Notes: generated by a model not told the origin, from the letters alone. A stretch of DNA of 64,000 bases from Neonectria sp. B-13 (GCA_002682825.1 NOKP01000048.1:153228-217227), one strand, 5' to 3'. Shown: positions 1 through 11,037, numbered from the stretch's first letter. Numbers and translations: made by a program.

Positions 1-1690
1 ACGACCGACAGGTCAAGCTAAGCCGAGGCAAGTTCCTCGGTGGCAGCTCTGGATGCAATGGCACGCTGTGCCTCCGTGGTGTCAAGCAGGACTATGACGA
101 TTGGGGCCTCCCAGGTTGGAGCGGCGACGAGTTTTTCGGCTACATTAACAAGGTATTTAACAAGCCCGATCTTCTTGACCCACCTCAGCACTTTCCATCG
201 CTGCAACTCCTTGCTTTTTTGTTACCCGCACAACCGAATTTTTCCTTTTTCCTTCACGGCTAATGCAGATCCTCTAGGCGGAAACTTTCCATGGCAAGCC
301 ATGGTTCGAGGAGTCCAAGGATTCCCACGGTTACAATGGACACCTCCACACGGAGCCTCACGACCTTGCTCCCATCTCCAACCTTATCAAGGACTCCATG
401 GTGTCCAAAGGTCTTCCACTAGACCACGACATGTTCTCGCATGGAAACAACCCTCACGGGTGCGGGCATGCTGTTAGAACCGTCCACAAAGGTCTCCGGA
501 CGACTGGAGCGGACTTTGTGACTAAGGCGCCGCCAAGAGATAACCTCCACCTCATGGTCGAAACTCATGTAGATAAGGTGATCCTCGAGAAGAGCGAGAA
601 CGGCGAGCTCAAGGCCACTGGCGTCAGGGCCGTCAAATCAGATGGTACCGTGGTCGAATTGAAGGCTCGGAAGGAGGTGATTGTCTCCGGCGGCGCGTAC
701 TGCAGCCCCAACATCCTGAACCGCAGTGGTATCGGCGCCAAGGATGAGCTCGTGAAGCACGGCATCGCCACTCTCGTCGATCTTCCTGCGGTTGGCAAGA
801 ACCTGCAGGACCATCTGATCGTCTTCATGTTCTACGAAACCGAAAAGGCGGGCGTGACGACGGACCACCAGGTGTACCACGGAGACGCATTCGCAAAGTC
901 GTACGCGCTCTGGAAAGAACAAAAGGCTGGGTTCTTGTCTACGTTTCCCTTCGGCATCTTCGCCTTCGCCCGTCTGGACGAGCGCCTGGCCGACTCAGAG
1001 CTGTGGAAGAAGGCACCGCGGAAGGACGGCCGCGACCCGATGGGTCTGACGCCGTCGCAGCCCAACGTGGAGTTCTTCACGACAGAATGCTACGGCGGGC
1101 CCAAGCAGTTCGACAAGTTCCCTGTCGACGGCAAGCACGCATTCTCCATGATTGCTGAGCTGTTCGCGCCTAAGTCACGCGGAACTGTCACGCTGCGGAA
1201 CAACGACCCTACTGCGGTCCCGGTTGTCGACTGCAACTACCTTTCTGACCCCTTAGATGTTGAGGTGCTCGCGGAAGCTTGTAGGTTTGGCAACGAGATC
1301 ATCATGGAGGGTGTCGGAACCAAGGACATTGTCAAGGGCGCTTGGCCCGCGGAAGACACGCATCACCGTTACCAGACGAGAGAGGACTGGGTTCCGTATG
1401 TCAGAGACAACGCGACGACATGTAAGTGGCCTTCCCATCTTCCTCACCAGTACCCTATGTACTTGGTGCTAACTTTACTCCCAGGCTATCATGCCGCAGG
1501 AACTTGTGCCATGGGCAAGTCGTCTGACCCCAAGTCGGTTGTTGACGAGCAGCTGCGTGTCAAAGGCGTCAAGGGCCTCCGGGTTGCGGACTGCAGCATC
1601 ATGCCTGTGTTGCACAGCGGCCACACGCAGATGCCCGCGTACGGAATCGGCGAGAAGGCGGCTGATTTGATTAAGGCAGCGTGGGCGTAG
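1..1690 (+). CDS. GMC-family FAD oxidoreductase, 5' truncated by window edge
   Basis: Glucose-methanol-choline oxidoreductase (alcohol or choline dehydrogenase/aryl-alcohol oxidase type). The open frame already runs at base 3, so the N-terminal FAD-binding start lies outside the window. Inferred exons: <1-152, 278-1421 and 1485-1690. Exon 1 carries the family signature [12 protein letters not shown] followed by LRG and W residues typical of the ADP-binding/flavin lid region. Exon 2 continues with HGKPWF and HGCGHA. The C terminus has [10 protein letters not shown] and then [27 protein letters not shown], split here in the description but contiguous; it matches the GMC C-terminal signature with the catalytic His pair. 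The second intron (63 nt) keeps the frame and contains no stop, so a naive translation would include 21 spurious residues between ATTC and YHAAG. No signal peptide can be judged. The substrate cannot be assigned. Confidence 0.87.
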
Positions 1691-2360
1691 AAGGCGTCAA
1701 GGTTGAAGTGTCAAACCGAGTCTAATACAGAGCTTGGTAGGATGGTGTTAGTGCGCCACACCTGACTGTATTCGTATGTCCGCAAAGGGACGCAGTGTCT
1801 GTGCTTGTAGACGTACGTGATCAAACGACAAGGATCCGAATAGACAGAGAAGTACTAGTGACTAAGAACTAAGAACTAAAACATCAATCAGAGTTGTGAT
1901 GAAACATTGAAAGGTTTCCTCTTCTTCGGTTCTGCCTCAGCGACTGGTCCACGAGACCTAAAAGTAACCCCACCTAAATACCTCGCAACGTCCCAAAACC
2001 AGGTCCCGGCTAACGGAAAGAGTGAATTTCCACTGTCGCATTCGGGCTTCATCCATAAGGCTAGACCTAGGCTCACAGCGCCCTCGGGCCTACAAGGATC
2101 TGAGCCGTTGGCCTGCCAGGAGGAGCGCTAGAGGGCGCTAGCATTTTGTCTCCAGGTACCTAGCCCCTAGGAATATAGGGGAGCGCAAGCGCTAGGGAGC
2201 TAGTCCTGCCCCGCTACCCGCCTGCTGCTGATCAGTGAGCGTCCGCTAGACTCCCAGGAGGTCCCCACCGCACATCATCGTTGCCCGTCCAAGCGTCGCC
2301 ACTCCAGCAAAGTCGGATATCATCCTGCCGAGTTCGATCTTGATGCATACCACCTCGGCA
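1691..2360. other. Convergent 3' intergenic region with GCGCTAG palindromic cluster
   Basis: This region lies between the convergent ends of the GMC gene and the ceramidase gene. No supportable gene. From about 2120 to 2210 several copies of GCGCTAG and its inversions occur (for example around 2124-2142 and 2185-2200), giving potential hairpins. Function unknown. Confidence 0.5.
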
Positions 2361-4733
2361 TCAACTTAGCTCAAACTCCCGACTCGTCCCTGTAAACGCC
2401 GAGACAGCCCCCAATACATTCTTAGAATCTCCGTAATACTTGACCCTATACGTGCCCTTCTCGGCGTTTCCGCTTGTCTCCCAGGCCACGTCCACCTCGC
2501 TGTACCCAAGCACCCAGTTTGTGCGCCGCCATGAATACACCAGGAACCAGTCCGCGTCGTCTCGCACTTGTGTCCACTTTCCGTCGATCTTCTGTTCAAC
2601 GGCCGCAAAGGTGCCTTCCAGACGGAGGTTATTACGGGGGTTTGCTCCCTGGAATGTCACCGTAACCACATCCCCTAGGCTATGTGCCGAGTCTGGTTGC
2701 GTCAGCACCTTGCCAAACGAGCGCCCGATCGGCGGCGTGTCATAGGCCACCCCTGTGATGAATGAGAGGGATTCTTCGCGGTTGTCAGGGGGCGCCGTTC
2801 CCTGGTCGGGCAGCTTGGTAGAGCCCGGTGCGAGGTATCCCAGGTTCGTCACTGTGAGGTTGATGTACGCGTCCAGTTCGTGCGGGCCGAATAGTGTCGA
2901 AGCACCCTCGTAGCGTTGTACTTCATACTCCTCGGGCGTGGACACATAGTGCGCGTACGTGTTCGCAGGTCCACCGAGTACCACAATTGGCTCCTCGTCG
3001 AGGAAACTAGTTGCTTCTTTGGCGACTGCACTCCTCCATCTTCGGCCACTCATGGTTGTGGCTTCGCTCGGGCTGACAATGACGACCAGTTGGCCAACGC
3101 GAAGCACCTGGATGTCGATGATGTTGGGTGACCAGGCGTATGGCTCGGACAACTCCCCCACGTCTAGAAGGATGGGTTTGGCTCCGTGGCATGCCTTTTG
3201 TTTGGCTGACGGTGTCTTGAGAAGACCCGATACAGCAGCCCACAGCGGGTTCGCATCCGGGTCGTCGGAGTCTCCCTGTGTAAAGTCGAAAAATCCAGGC
3301 CAGTCCGACGTGCCGGCGGCGAATGAGTAACCGAGCGCAGCAGGGCAGGTCTTCGCGGCACTTCCGTCTGGGAGCTCGAATTCCCAAAAGCTCATGTCAT
3401 GGTAGAAATGGAAGCTCTTGACGCTTGACCCCGTCACTGGCGTCGTGGACGTTTCCATAGAGTCCTGTGTTCCAGTTATTAGCAATCGTCGTCAACTAGG
3501 TAACAGGCCGGACAGGAGCATACATAAGCTTTCCTAGCCCCTGCGTATTGGCGACGCCCAATCTCGTAGCAGCTCGAGACACCAAGATCAAGCTTCCTAA
3601 ACTCGGGTCCTCGGCCGTGACAAGACTGTGACAGTCCATCTGCACAAGTGCTGTTCTCGAAGCTACACTCATCGCCCGAGCCGTCGTCGCAAAAGGCACC
3701 GAGCACACTCGGTGTCGTATCTCCGACATTTGCCTGACTGAAGCCGGCCACGAATCCATCGGCCGCTGAGTCGTCACTCTCCATTTCACGCTCGAACATC
3801 CAAGCTGCGACTCCTTTGTTGTCTCCCGCCACGTGTGTGTTATTTCCCAGAAGGGAGGTGCCATGGACGGGCAACCATGTAAGTATGCCAATGTTTTTGT
3901 TGTCTGAAGCTCGCTGGAATCGGACCAGGGTCATAGTCGTGTCTATTTCAGTGCTGTATTTGGCGCGCTCTGTTGCAGGGTTGTGCAGATAGGACCATGG
4001 AGATCTGTTTATCGCCGCATCCTTAACCTCTGCAGTGCCAACGTCCAGATAGCCCTGAACAGATATTAGCATCGCTTTAAAATAAAATAAAACGAAAATG
4101 TTTGCTTACTTCCTCCAGACTTTCGTGGGCGCGTTTGATCGAGAGCAGAGCGCCATCGACAATCGCTTGATAGACCTCCTTGCTAAAACCTAACGACGTG
4201 ATTTGAGGCAGCAGATAGTTGAACCACCCTCCTGGCCCCGCATGGGAATGAGTTCCAGTCACCGCGACGTTGTGTTGATTGTAGACGGAGTATTCGTCGC
4301 CGAGAGCTTCGAGACCATCCAAGATGCCGTACCTCATAGCCGTATCGCCAGATGAAGTATCCAACACCAAATATACAAACCGATCTTTGGGGTTTTCTAC
4401 ATCCGCAACAATGAATGCGCGACTGTAAATGCGTTGTCGAAGTCCTGTACCAACCTGGTCTAGGTCCGCATACCCGCCAAAGTTAATTTCGACCACTGGA
4501 CCAGTGATGTCGGCCTTCCCAACTCCGATCAAGTACTTGTCGCCTTTCGATGATGCTCTGTTTCGGATCTTGAAAGGCTCTTCGTTCTTCAACGGGGACT
4601 CTGATTTCTGAGGCGCTGCAGCTGGGGTAAGATACACCACACCGAGGACTAAGAGAAGAATGGCTGAGAATACACCAATAAATGGCCGCCTTGGAAGGAC
4701 TGAGCCATGCTTTGTAACGCGACTTGGCGCCAT
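2361..4733 (-). CDS. Neutral (alkaline-type) ceramidase
   Basis: Hydrolyses ceramide to sphingosine and fatty acid. Predicted secretory/membrane-anchored enzyme of about 752 aa, the usual family length. Inferred exons on the minus strand: 4733-4110, 4054-3524 and 3464-2361, all phase 0. Residues 18-36 form a hydrophobic segment after a basic N terminus, acting as a type II anchor or signal. Zinc-site motifs are visible: TGTHSHAGPGG (159-169) and HGTS (H272). The amidase box reads NVGDTTPSVLG (317-327), against the family consensus NxGDVSPNxxG, so Thr stands where the catalytic Ser is expected. YVSTPEEYEVQRYEGAST downstream supplies the conserved tyrosines. The C terminus is the immunoglobulin-like domain (PRNNLRLEGTF onward). 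The assignment is secure; activity is less so because of the Ser to Thr change. Confidence 0.93.
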
Positions 4734-6819
4734 GATGTTGCAAGGACTACCTATACCGAGGCGAGAAGTTGTAGTAGCCTCAAAAGAGAAAGGACGCGGG
4801 AAAGGTCCTCTCTTAAGGGCGTGATGTGGTCACTGTGTCGCCAAGGGTGTACGAGGTGCAGACCCCGACTTGCTTCCGCATCTAGCATCGTCATAGCTGT
4901 GATTGAAGGGGCCGACTTGTATATCTTCAATAAGAGAGGTGGGACGTTTTGTCAACTGCCTCCCTGGGTAAGTGCCATCGGTAGCTGCTCGCTTGGCCAA
5001 GTTCCAACGTGGTTCTGATGCAACCTTGCGTCACAAGGGAAGATAGAAACTGCGGGGGAGGTCATGATAGTGTTCTTTGGGGTCATGTGGGATGAATTCT
5101 CGAGCACCTAGACCTCCGGAGGGGAGCCTACCGAGTTGCGTATTTTAACCCACTATCCAGCCTCAGTCATATGCCGTCAGGTAATGGCACGAAAGCGGAA
5201 GTGTTCTCCGATGGATGCCAGATAAGCTCGCCACGTATCTTGCATACCATCATGCTGGATATCAGATGCGACCACTTTATCTTGCGAAAGCCAGCTTTCT
5301 CTGGGTCCATTTGATCAATCAGTCCATTGATGACGATAGTGGTCTTGGCCGGATGAGGTGGAAAATCCTACGTCGGACGAGGCGGAGGCAAGTGGTGACG
5401 CGCACTAGACTACCAAACTCCTTACAGGGTTTTATCGCTATTCGGGCCATTTCAAGAAGGCTTCGTTCAATTTAACTTCAAGCTGTTTATTCTTCCGTGG
5501 GATTGAATCGGTTGATGATCCTTGCTGTGGTGCCAGTATCATGCGACCGGGACTAATTATCCCGGAAAGGGGCAATGACATCAGAGTAAATGTGAATTTT
5601 GATGTATAATAGATACATATAGTGATTATATGGCAACGCGACGGAACTCCACAATATTTGAGGAGCATGTGCCAATATATCATCTCGCCTTGAGTGACTT
5701 GCCGGCAATTTAACAGCAACTGCCCAGACTACCGAGAAAATATTGCCATCCCAATCGTTCAACATCGAACTGTTCGTGCGGTCTAATATACAGAAAAAGG
5801 ACATATGCTTACTGTTGGCATTGGAAATGCTACTTTCTGAAGTATGTCGTAAATAATTACGGTCTTTAAGCCAGGATATCTCCATTATATAGCTTCTTTA
5901 CCATTATCGTCTTATGTTGTTAGAAACGTTACCTCCTTATAATATCGTTCCCCTTACATACTCATGTAGGGCACACTACAGGTGCTAGTGTCTACAGTGC
6001 TGTGATTGAAACGATAGTAGAGTGGCTCGATGGAATGTGTGGGAATATTGACTTATCTTGGTCCATGCTATACTCAAGTTCTTCAATAATTTAACGCTGA
6101 GTCATCTTTTTAAGAGCATACGAGATTTTAATGATTTAATCAGTCTTTCTTGAGGATCTGCTACTCAACTTGTGTCGCAAACATATATTGTGTAGTGTCC
6201 AATTCAATTCGCCGGGTCGTTCAATCCATTGCATTGAAGCTGCGGACCCACAGTGAAGTCGTGAAAATTGACCAAATCCACCAAGATTAAGCTGTTATCT
6301 GGTCTTCAAATATATTAGCCCAATTACCCGAGTTTAGGTTTTGATTCGCAAACCCGGTGCCTCACTCCAGTGCTAGGTTCCACGGCTTACCTCAGGCCTT
6401 GACGTTTGAGTGAGGAAGACGATTCAAGCTTAGGGGCACATGTAGTACTTCAGCTCACCTCTAAATAGTAATGTTTAGTATGTTTGGGATACAAGTCGGC
6501 CCAGAAGATGTGTGTTTGGAAACATGGTCACGGAGCAGAAAACTCCGGGCTTTGATGCATATTGCCGTCAGCTTTAACCCCACAAGGAATTGGATATTGA
6601 ATGGGATGTACAATTTGCTGGAGCAATACTTTTCAAGATCAAGTATCTCGATCCTAGAATTATGTGTATGTGCCAGCTACAAAGTGATGTCGCTAAGGTG
6701 CAGTCTAAGTAATATAACAAAAATGCTTCGATAAAATAAACCGCTGATGCCTCCAAGCCTCTACTCTGACTCCGAAATAAATAAATAACCGATATCGACC
6801 GCAACGGATTGATTGTCTT
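4734..6819. other. Long gene-free, largely AT-rich interval
   Basis: About 2.1 kb with no coding region I can support. The first 700 bp is ordinary intergenic DNA and includes the ceramidase promoter. From about 5440 to 6820 the composition shifts to AT-rich with many TpA steps and stop codons in all frames. I see no terminal repeats, no transposase motif and no intact ORF. It could be a decayed repeat, possibly RIP-mutated, or simply an AT-rich spacer. Confidence 0.5.
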
Positions 6820-7480
6820 CTAGGAGATCTTGATGATCTCAACGTCGTCAAGATACCAATCAAGGGACTTGCCAGTAGGGTGGGCAATAACGCCAAAGTA
6901 CGCCGGGCCGTCTTGATCATCGCCGATGGTGAAGGTCCAGTGCCATCTGTACCACTCAGCGCCGAAGCTGTCGCCCTTGCCAGGCCAAGCGCTGAAGATG
7001 TTGCCCTTCGAGTTGAAGACGACGAATTGCAAGAAATCGCCAAAGTTCGAACCAAGACCGGGGCCGTTTGTTCCCGTGCTGTCAACGATGGCGCTTCTGG
7101 CAGAGAATGCGACTTGGTACTTGGACCCCTTCTGAAGGTCGAAGGACGGCTTGTACTTGACAATAGCTTGGCCAGTCCCGACTGTCCCGGAGATCTCGCC
7201 GAAGCGGAGGCCTGGATCGAGGGATCCATCTTCCCATTGTGTAGATGTAATGTCCATGAAGTAGTCGCAGTCCGTAGTCGAGAGCCACCAGTCATCGTAG
7301 TTTCCGTCGTTGAAGTTGAGAGAGATAATGAGATCCTCTGGAGTTTATAAGTCACTGGGAGACAGATCGTCCTAGGGACTGAAACTTACCAGGACCGGCC
7401 TCGACGAATTCCAATGGCACGGCGGTAGCCCTGAGAGCTAGAAGCCCCAGGACCGTGACTGATTTCAGAGAAGAGAACAT
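6820..7480 (-). CDS. Small secreted protein with carbohydrate-binding-like beta-sandwich domain
   Basis: Predicted secreted protein of 202 aa in two exons (7480-7390 and 7337-6820; 52-bp intron, phase 1). The start at 7480 gives a clear signal peptide, MFSSLKSVTVLGLLALRATA. The mature part begins with a LNFNDGNYDDWWLS segment and ends with SLDWYLDDVEIIKIS. That layout (G-x-F/N-D at the start, Y-x-D-D-V-x-I at the end) is typical of galactose-binding/CBM-type jelly-roll domains, but I cannot name a family. The head-to-head neighbour at 8708 ends in a similar domain (start LNLGFENDDDIDSW, end LDYYFDYIYVTW), suggesting distant paralogy. A TATAAG motif lies about 105 bp upstream. Function unknown: carbohydrate binding, wall protein or effector-like role are all possible. 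Confidence 0.75.
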
Positions 7481-7583
7481 GTTGAACAGATTTGAGGCTT
7501 GGTGTCTGCAGAGTGAGGAGATGGTTATTGCTTGAATGGATGATGCCAAGGGAACAACCTAATATTGCAAGCTATCAAGAACC

Positions 7584-7589
7584 CTTATA
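7584..7589 (-). promoter_or_regulatory. TATA-like element upstream of the secreted-protein gene
   Basis: The minus strand reads TATAAG about 105 bp upstream of the ATG at 7480. This is a plausible distance for a fungal TATA box with a short 5' leader. Confidence 0.4.
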
Positions 7590-7639
7590 TTCTGATCAAC
7601 ACAACGGTTTCTCTTGGCGCCCTCCCTGATATTGTGCTA

Positions 7640-7915
7640 GGCTGCAGCTAGAAGCTCTGGTACCTATTCTCGTCAACAATGATCCTAGTTGGCTGCAGAG
7701 TTGTTTAGCGCGTGTAAGCGGTGACCTAGAGGCTGGCGGGGACCTGGAAGCTTTGGCAACCTATAAAAGCGATCGGGGACCTGCAAGCTGTCTGCGATCT
7801 AATAAATTTTGTCGGCGACCTGAACCTGTCGGCGACCTAGATACTGCAGCGAACTAGAAGCTGGCTGCCACAACCTGCAGTAGAAGCTGGCTGCGACGAC
7901 TTAGAAGCCGGCCAG
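7640..7915 (+). repeat. Degenerate tandem repeat, about 20-27 bp units
   Basis: About nine imperfect units resembling GGCGACCTAGAAGCTGGC recur (for example ggtgacctagaggctggc, ggggacctggaagctttg, ggggacctgcaagctgtc, cggcgacctgaacctgtc, gcgaactagaagctggc). Spacing varies and units are diverged, so this is an old or fast-evolving minisatellite rather than a precise array. No ORF uses it. Confidence 0.6.
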
Positions 7916-8607
7916 CCACGGAGTTGGCCGTCGTGGCGTAATCGCCGAAGACCATCGTGAAACCCACGACTTGCAGGGATTGTGGCTTTGATGGATAGCT
8001 TCAACACGCTGGCAAGGCTGATTCGGCTTGACCGGAAAGGCGGATTTCTTATGAGGGAGCATGGGCTACTATAATTGCTTTTCAAGAATTCCAAAACCAC
8101 CAATCGGCCAAGGAAGGTCAAGAGCCAAATCGCTGGCAACAACCAGCGACATGTAACAAATCTGCCGCCATGGTCAACCTACAGAGAGTCTGACCGACTT
8201 TTCATCGGCATTGCAACACGCAATGAGCCTCGAGTACGTCGGGTGAATTAAAGTCAACTCTCCCAAGGGCATTAAGCTGAGGTTCTTGACAATTGATTAA
8301 AAACGGAACGGCGAGGGCATAGTTTTAATGTTACAATTCAGATCATTTCCAGTCCCTGCAACTGACCAGCCAATCCGTAGTCCCTGCAAAGGGTTTTAGA
8401 GTGATCCTCAAGCAGGGCATACTACTGTGGAACGTTGAGGTCGGTGGGACTTGGGTGGCAGTGCAGGACACCCCGTTAACCATATGGTCCCCGGGGACGG
8501 CAGTGAGGCTCTGTTTGGTCGCCGATTAATTTGAGTTAAGCGTCAGAACTTAATGCAGGCGGAATGGCTGTTCGCAACGGTTGCGCCGAAGTGGCTGTTC
8601 CGCACGA

Positions 8608-8613
8608 TATATA
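8608..8613 (+). promoter_or_regulatory. TATA-like element upstream of the repeat-containing secreted protein
   Basis: TATATA, about 95 bp before the ATG at 8708, at a typical fungal promoter distance. Confidence 0.45.
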
Positions 8614-8707
8614 GTCAGAGAAAGCCGGCTTAAACACAGGTATTATCAGCAACACACTAAACCACCTTGGTTCTGCTTCTCTGCACGCCCTCACAACTCA
8701 CTTCACG

Positions 8708-9877
8708 ATGGTATATTCCGGGCACATCGCTGTATTGGCGACCTCAATTCTAGGCCTAGTTTCCGCAAAGAAATGCAAGCCTCAAAAGCCTTCTTCCACT
8801 GAGTCCATCCCCGAGGCACCAACCACTGGCATTTGGCTTGGTTCTTCTACCGAGTCAACTCCTGAATCATCATCGACCGAAACCGGCATCTGGCTTGGCT
8901 CCTCCACTGAGTCCGCTCCTCAGTCACTGTCCACCAACACTGGGACCTGGCTCGGATTTACCACCAAAACCGTCCCTGGTTCATCATCTACGGCTAGTAG
9001 CATTTGGCTTCTTTCTCCCACCCAGTCCGCCCTTGGGGTAGCGGCCAACGAAAATCGGATTGCCGTTGGACCGGCTCCATTGACATGCTATCCTGCGGCC
9101 CCGAATGGTGCCATCTGTAGCAAGAATGGATTCATAAGCCAGGAATGGATGGATCATACTCAACAAGGTCCTGAAGCCAGCATCAGAGATTGCGAGGGCG
9201 TATGTACCCTCACGCAGGGATGCACCGCTTTTGCCTATAATGAGAAAACTAGCAATTGCTATACTGGGACCAGACCATTCGCAGACGCGGACTTCGAGCC
9301 AGATGATGGCGAAGGCTCAATCGAGTGGTCCCAGATAGAGTGCCTGGATTGCTTTGACAGTATGTTTTTGAGCCCTTTCATCGATATTTCATATACTAAC
9401 AACTATACTCTAGACGCTGTTCTCAATCTTGGCTTCGAGAACGACGATGACATTGATTCTTGGAGTCTGGAAGGAGATCTCTCATTAGGCTGGTTCCTAG
9501 ACAATCCGGCAGTCCCAGTGAACTACAACAGGGCTCTTAGAATTGGAGAACCGGCGGCTTTCGCTGATGCCACAGCCACCTACAACCCGACATTCCCCAT
9601 CAAGGCAGGGACACAGTACCAATTTGGATACCGTTTGAGAATCGATCGGAGCAACCATATCATCACTCCTTTCGATGCTGTCATATTTTACATCTCTACG
9701 AACGATGAGGTCGTCTACGAGTTTACCCCACAAGGATCAAAAAGCGAATCTGTCCAAGGCAAGGAAATCTTTACCCTCAACAATGGCGAGGAAGGAGATG
9801 CTACATTTCAGATTGCCATTAAAGGCACCAGAGGAGGACTTGACTACTACTTTGATTACATTTACGTCACTTGGTGA
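8708..9877 (+). CDS. Secreted protein: signal peptide, 19-aa repeats, 8-Cys module, beta-sandwich-like domain
   Basis: Predicted secreted protein of 371 aa with exons 8708-9359 and 9414-9877. The 54-bp intron carries an ACTAAC branch site and is frame-neutral, so an unspliced translation is 18 residues too long. Order: signal peptide (1-20, MVYSGHIAVLATSILGLVSA); four imperfect Ser/Thr-rich repeats with core SSTES-P-SSSTxTGIWLG (about residues 29-102), likely O-glycosylated; a module with eight cysteines (CYPAAPNGAICS to ECLDC), resembling PAN/apple-like or cysteine-rich wall-binding modules; then a C-terminal domain starting LNLGFENDDDIDSW and ending DYYFDYIYVTW, like carbohydrate-binding jelly rolls. 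No catalytic domain. Cell-wall or adhesion function is inference only. Confidence 0.78.
   Translation: MVYSGHIAVLATSILGLVSAKKCKPQKPSSTESIPEAPTTGIWLGSSTESTPESSSTETGIWLGSSTESAPQSLSTNTGTWLGFTTKTVPGSSSTASSIWLLSPTQSALGVAANENRIAVGPAPLTCYPAAPNGAICSKNGFISQEWMDHTQQGPEASIRDCEGVCTLTQGCTAFAYNEKTSNCYTGTRPFADADFEPDDGEGSIEWSQIECLDCFDSMFLSPFIDISYTNNYTLDAVLNLGFENDDDIDSWSLEGDLSLGWFLDNPAVPVNYNRALRIGEPAAFADATATYNPTFPIKAGTQYQFGYRLRIDRSNHIITPFDAVIFYISTNDEVVYEFTPQGSKSESVQGKEIFTLNNGEEGDATFQIAIKGTRGGLDYYFDYIYVTW
8792..9013 (+). repeat. Intragenic tandem repeat encoding SSTES..GIWLG units
   Basis: Four consecutive 17-19 residue units in the secreted protein, the first three ending in WLG and the last in WLL. Codons differ between units, so the repeat is conserved at protein level more than at DNA level. 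Confidence 0.8.
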
Positions 9878-11037
9878 TGTTAGAGCACACACTATTAGCA
9901 GAGACGGGCAAGATGTGTATATTCGGGCGGACTGGTGTTGGAAATAATAATGCCGTTCTTGAACTCAAATTTCTTTATGCGCGGGTCTAAGATGTCAAGT
10001 AATGTGATGCTGATAAGATCTCGCTGGTTGGCAGTGCGTGCGATGATATAATACTTTGTCATGGCAAAAGCTCCGAATCCCCGGGCTGAAGGGGACTTTG
10101 AATGATCACGGGATGTAACCCGCTGTCCGTGTCTGATCCACCTTCAACAACAATCCAATGCGACAAAAGCGTCATACCTAAAGATTAAAGGAATTCGCTG
10201 TCCAAGTACCGAGGTATTGCACCGATCAGAAATATCAAAACCACTCGTCGCCAACTGCCACGTCCACTTTTGAAAGAGGCGGCCAAGGATCAGAACTAGG
10301 CACTTCCCCGTCTTGCAGCAGATTTCTTCAGTTGGGCTGTCGACCAGATCTCGTTTCAGGACGGCTGGGTTATGGGAGATGCGCGATAAACCCCTGCGAA
10401 GCTGTTGGCTCTAATGCGACTTGTGCAAGGCCAAGGATCTGCCGTTGGCATGTAGCCAGGATTGCAATCCTTTTGCAGATGCAACATCCACTGAACGGAG
10501 TAGACTAGGTGATCCTCGAACCAAGTCCTCCTCTTCAGCATCACGGGTTGACGTCGGCGCCTGGCTTAATGAGCACATTTGTGTCACTTCAAATCACTCT
10601 AGGCCAAGTCTTGGAAGGGAATTATCCCAGAATATCTGCTTTCTCATCAAGTCTTGAAAACTAGCAGTCCTTCCTAGGCATCAAGGAAGCGAGCGCCTCC
10701 ACCAAACTGGGAAAACATCTAGATTACCCCGCTTATTCCAGACGTTGACCCTGTCTGGGGTAGCTATGTCTGACACGCGATGGATATCTCGCAGGATTTC
10801 CTGACCTCTCCACCAGAAACCAACTGCAGTCCATCCCAACACTCGTGCCGGGCAATGCCGATACTGATGTCCGGACTGAGAAATGGGGCTGGTTGAAAGG
10901 GCGCTCCCTCATAAGTACGGCACAGCTCACCTTACTTGGCCTTCTCAAGGTACAGACTTTGCTGTTCTTCGAGAGCTGAGAACCCCTCGCTAGAGCCCCT
11001 TCCAACCTTGTGAGAGGACTTCTACTGGACATTAAGG
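9878..11037. other. Intergenic region, no gene seen
   Basis: A 1.16-kb spacer containing the 3' end of the secreted-protein gene and the promoter of the flavin oxidase gene. Only short unsupported open frames; no repeats noted. Confidence 0.5.

Larger units (their letters stand above)
7481..8707. other. Divergent promoter region between two secreted-protein genes
   Basis: A 1.2-kb intergenic region shared by the head-to-head genes at 7480 (minus) and 8708 (plus). No gene is supported. It contains TATA-like motifs near each start and a degenerate tandem repeat at 7640-7915, annotated separately. Confidence 0.6.

Noticed and set aside
5440..6819. Transposon remnant call for the AT-rich block
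   Set aside because: No terminal repeats, target-site duplication or transposase/reverse-transcriptase motif could be identified, so it is only described as AT-rich.
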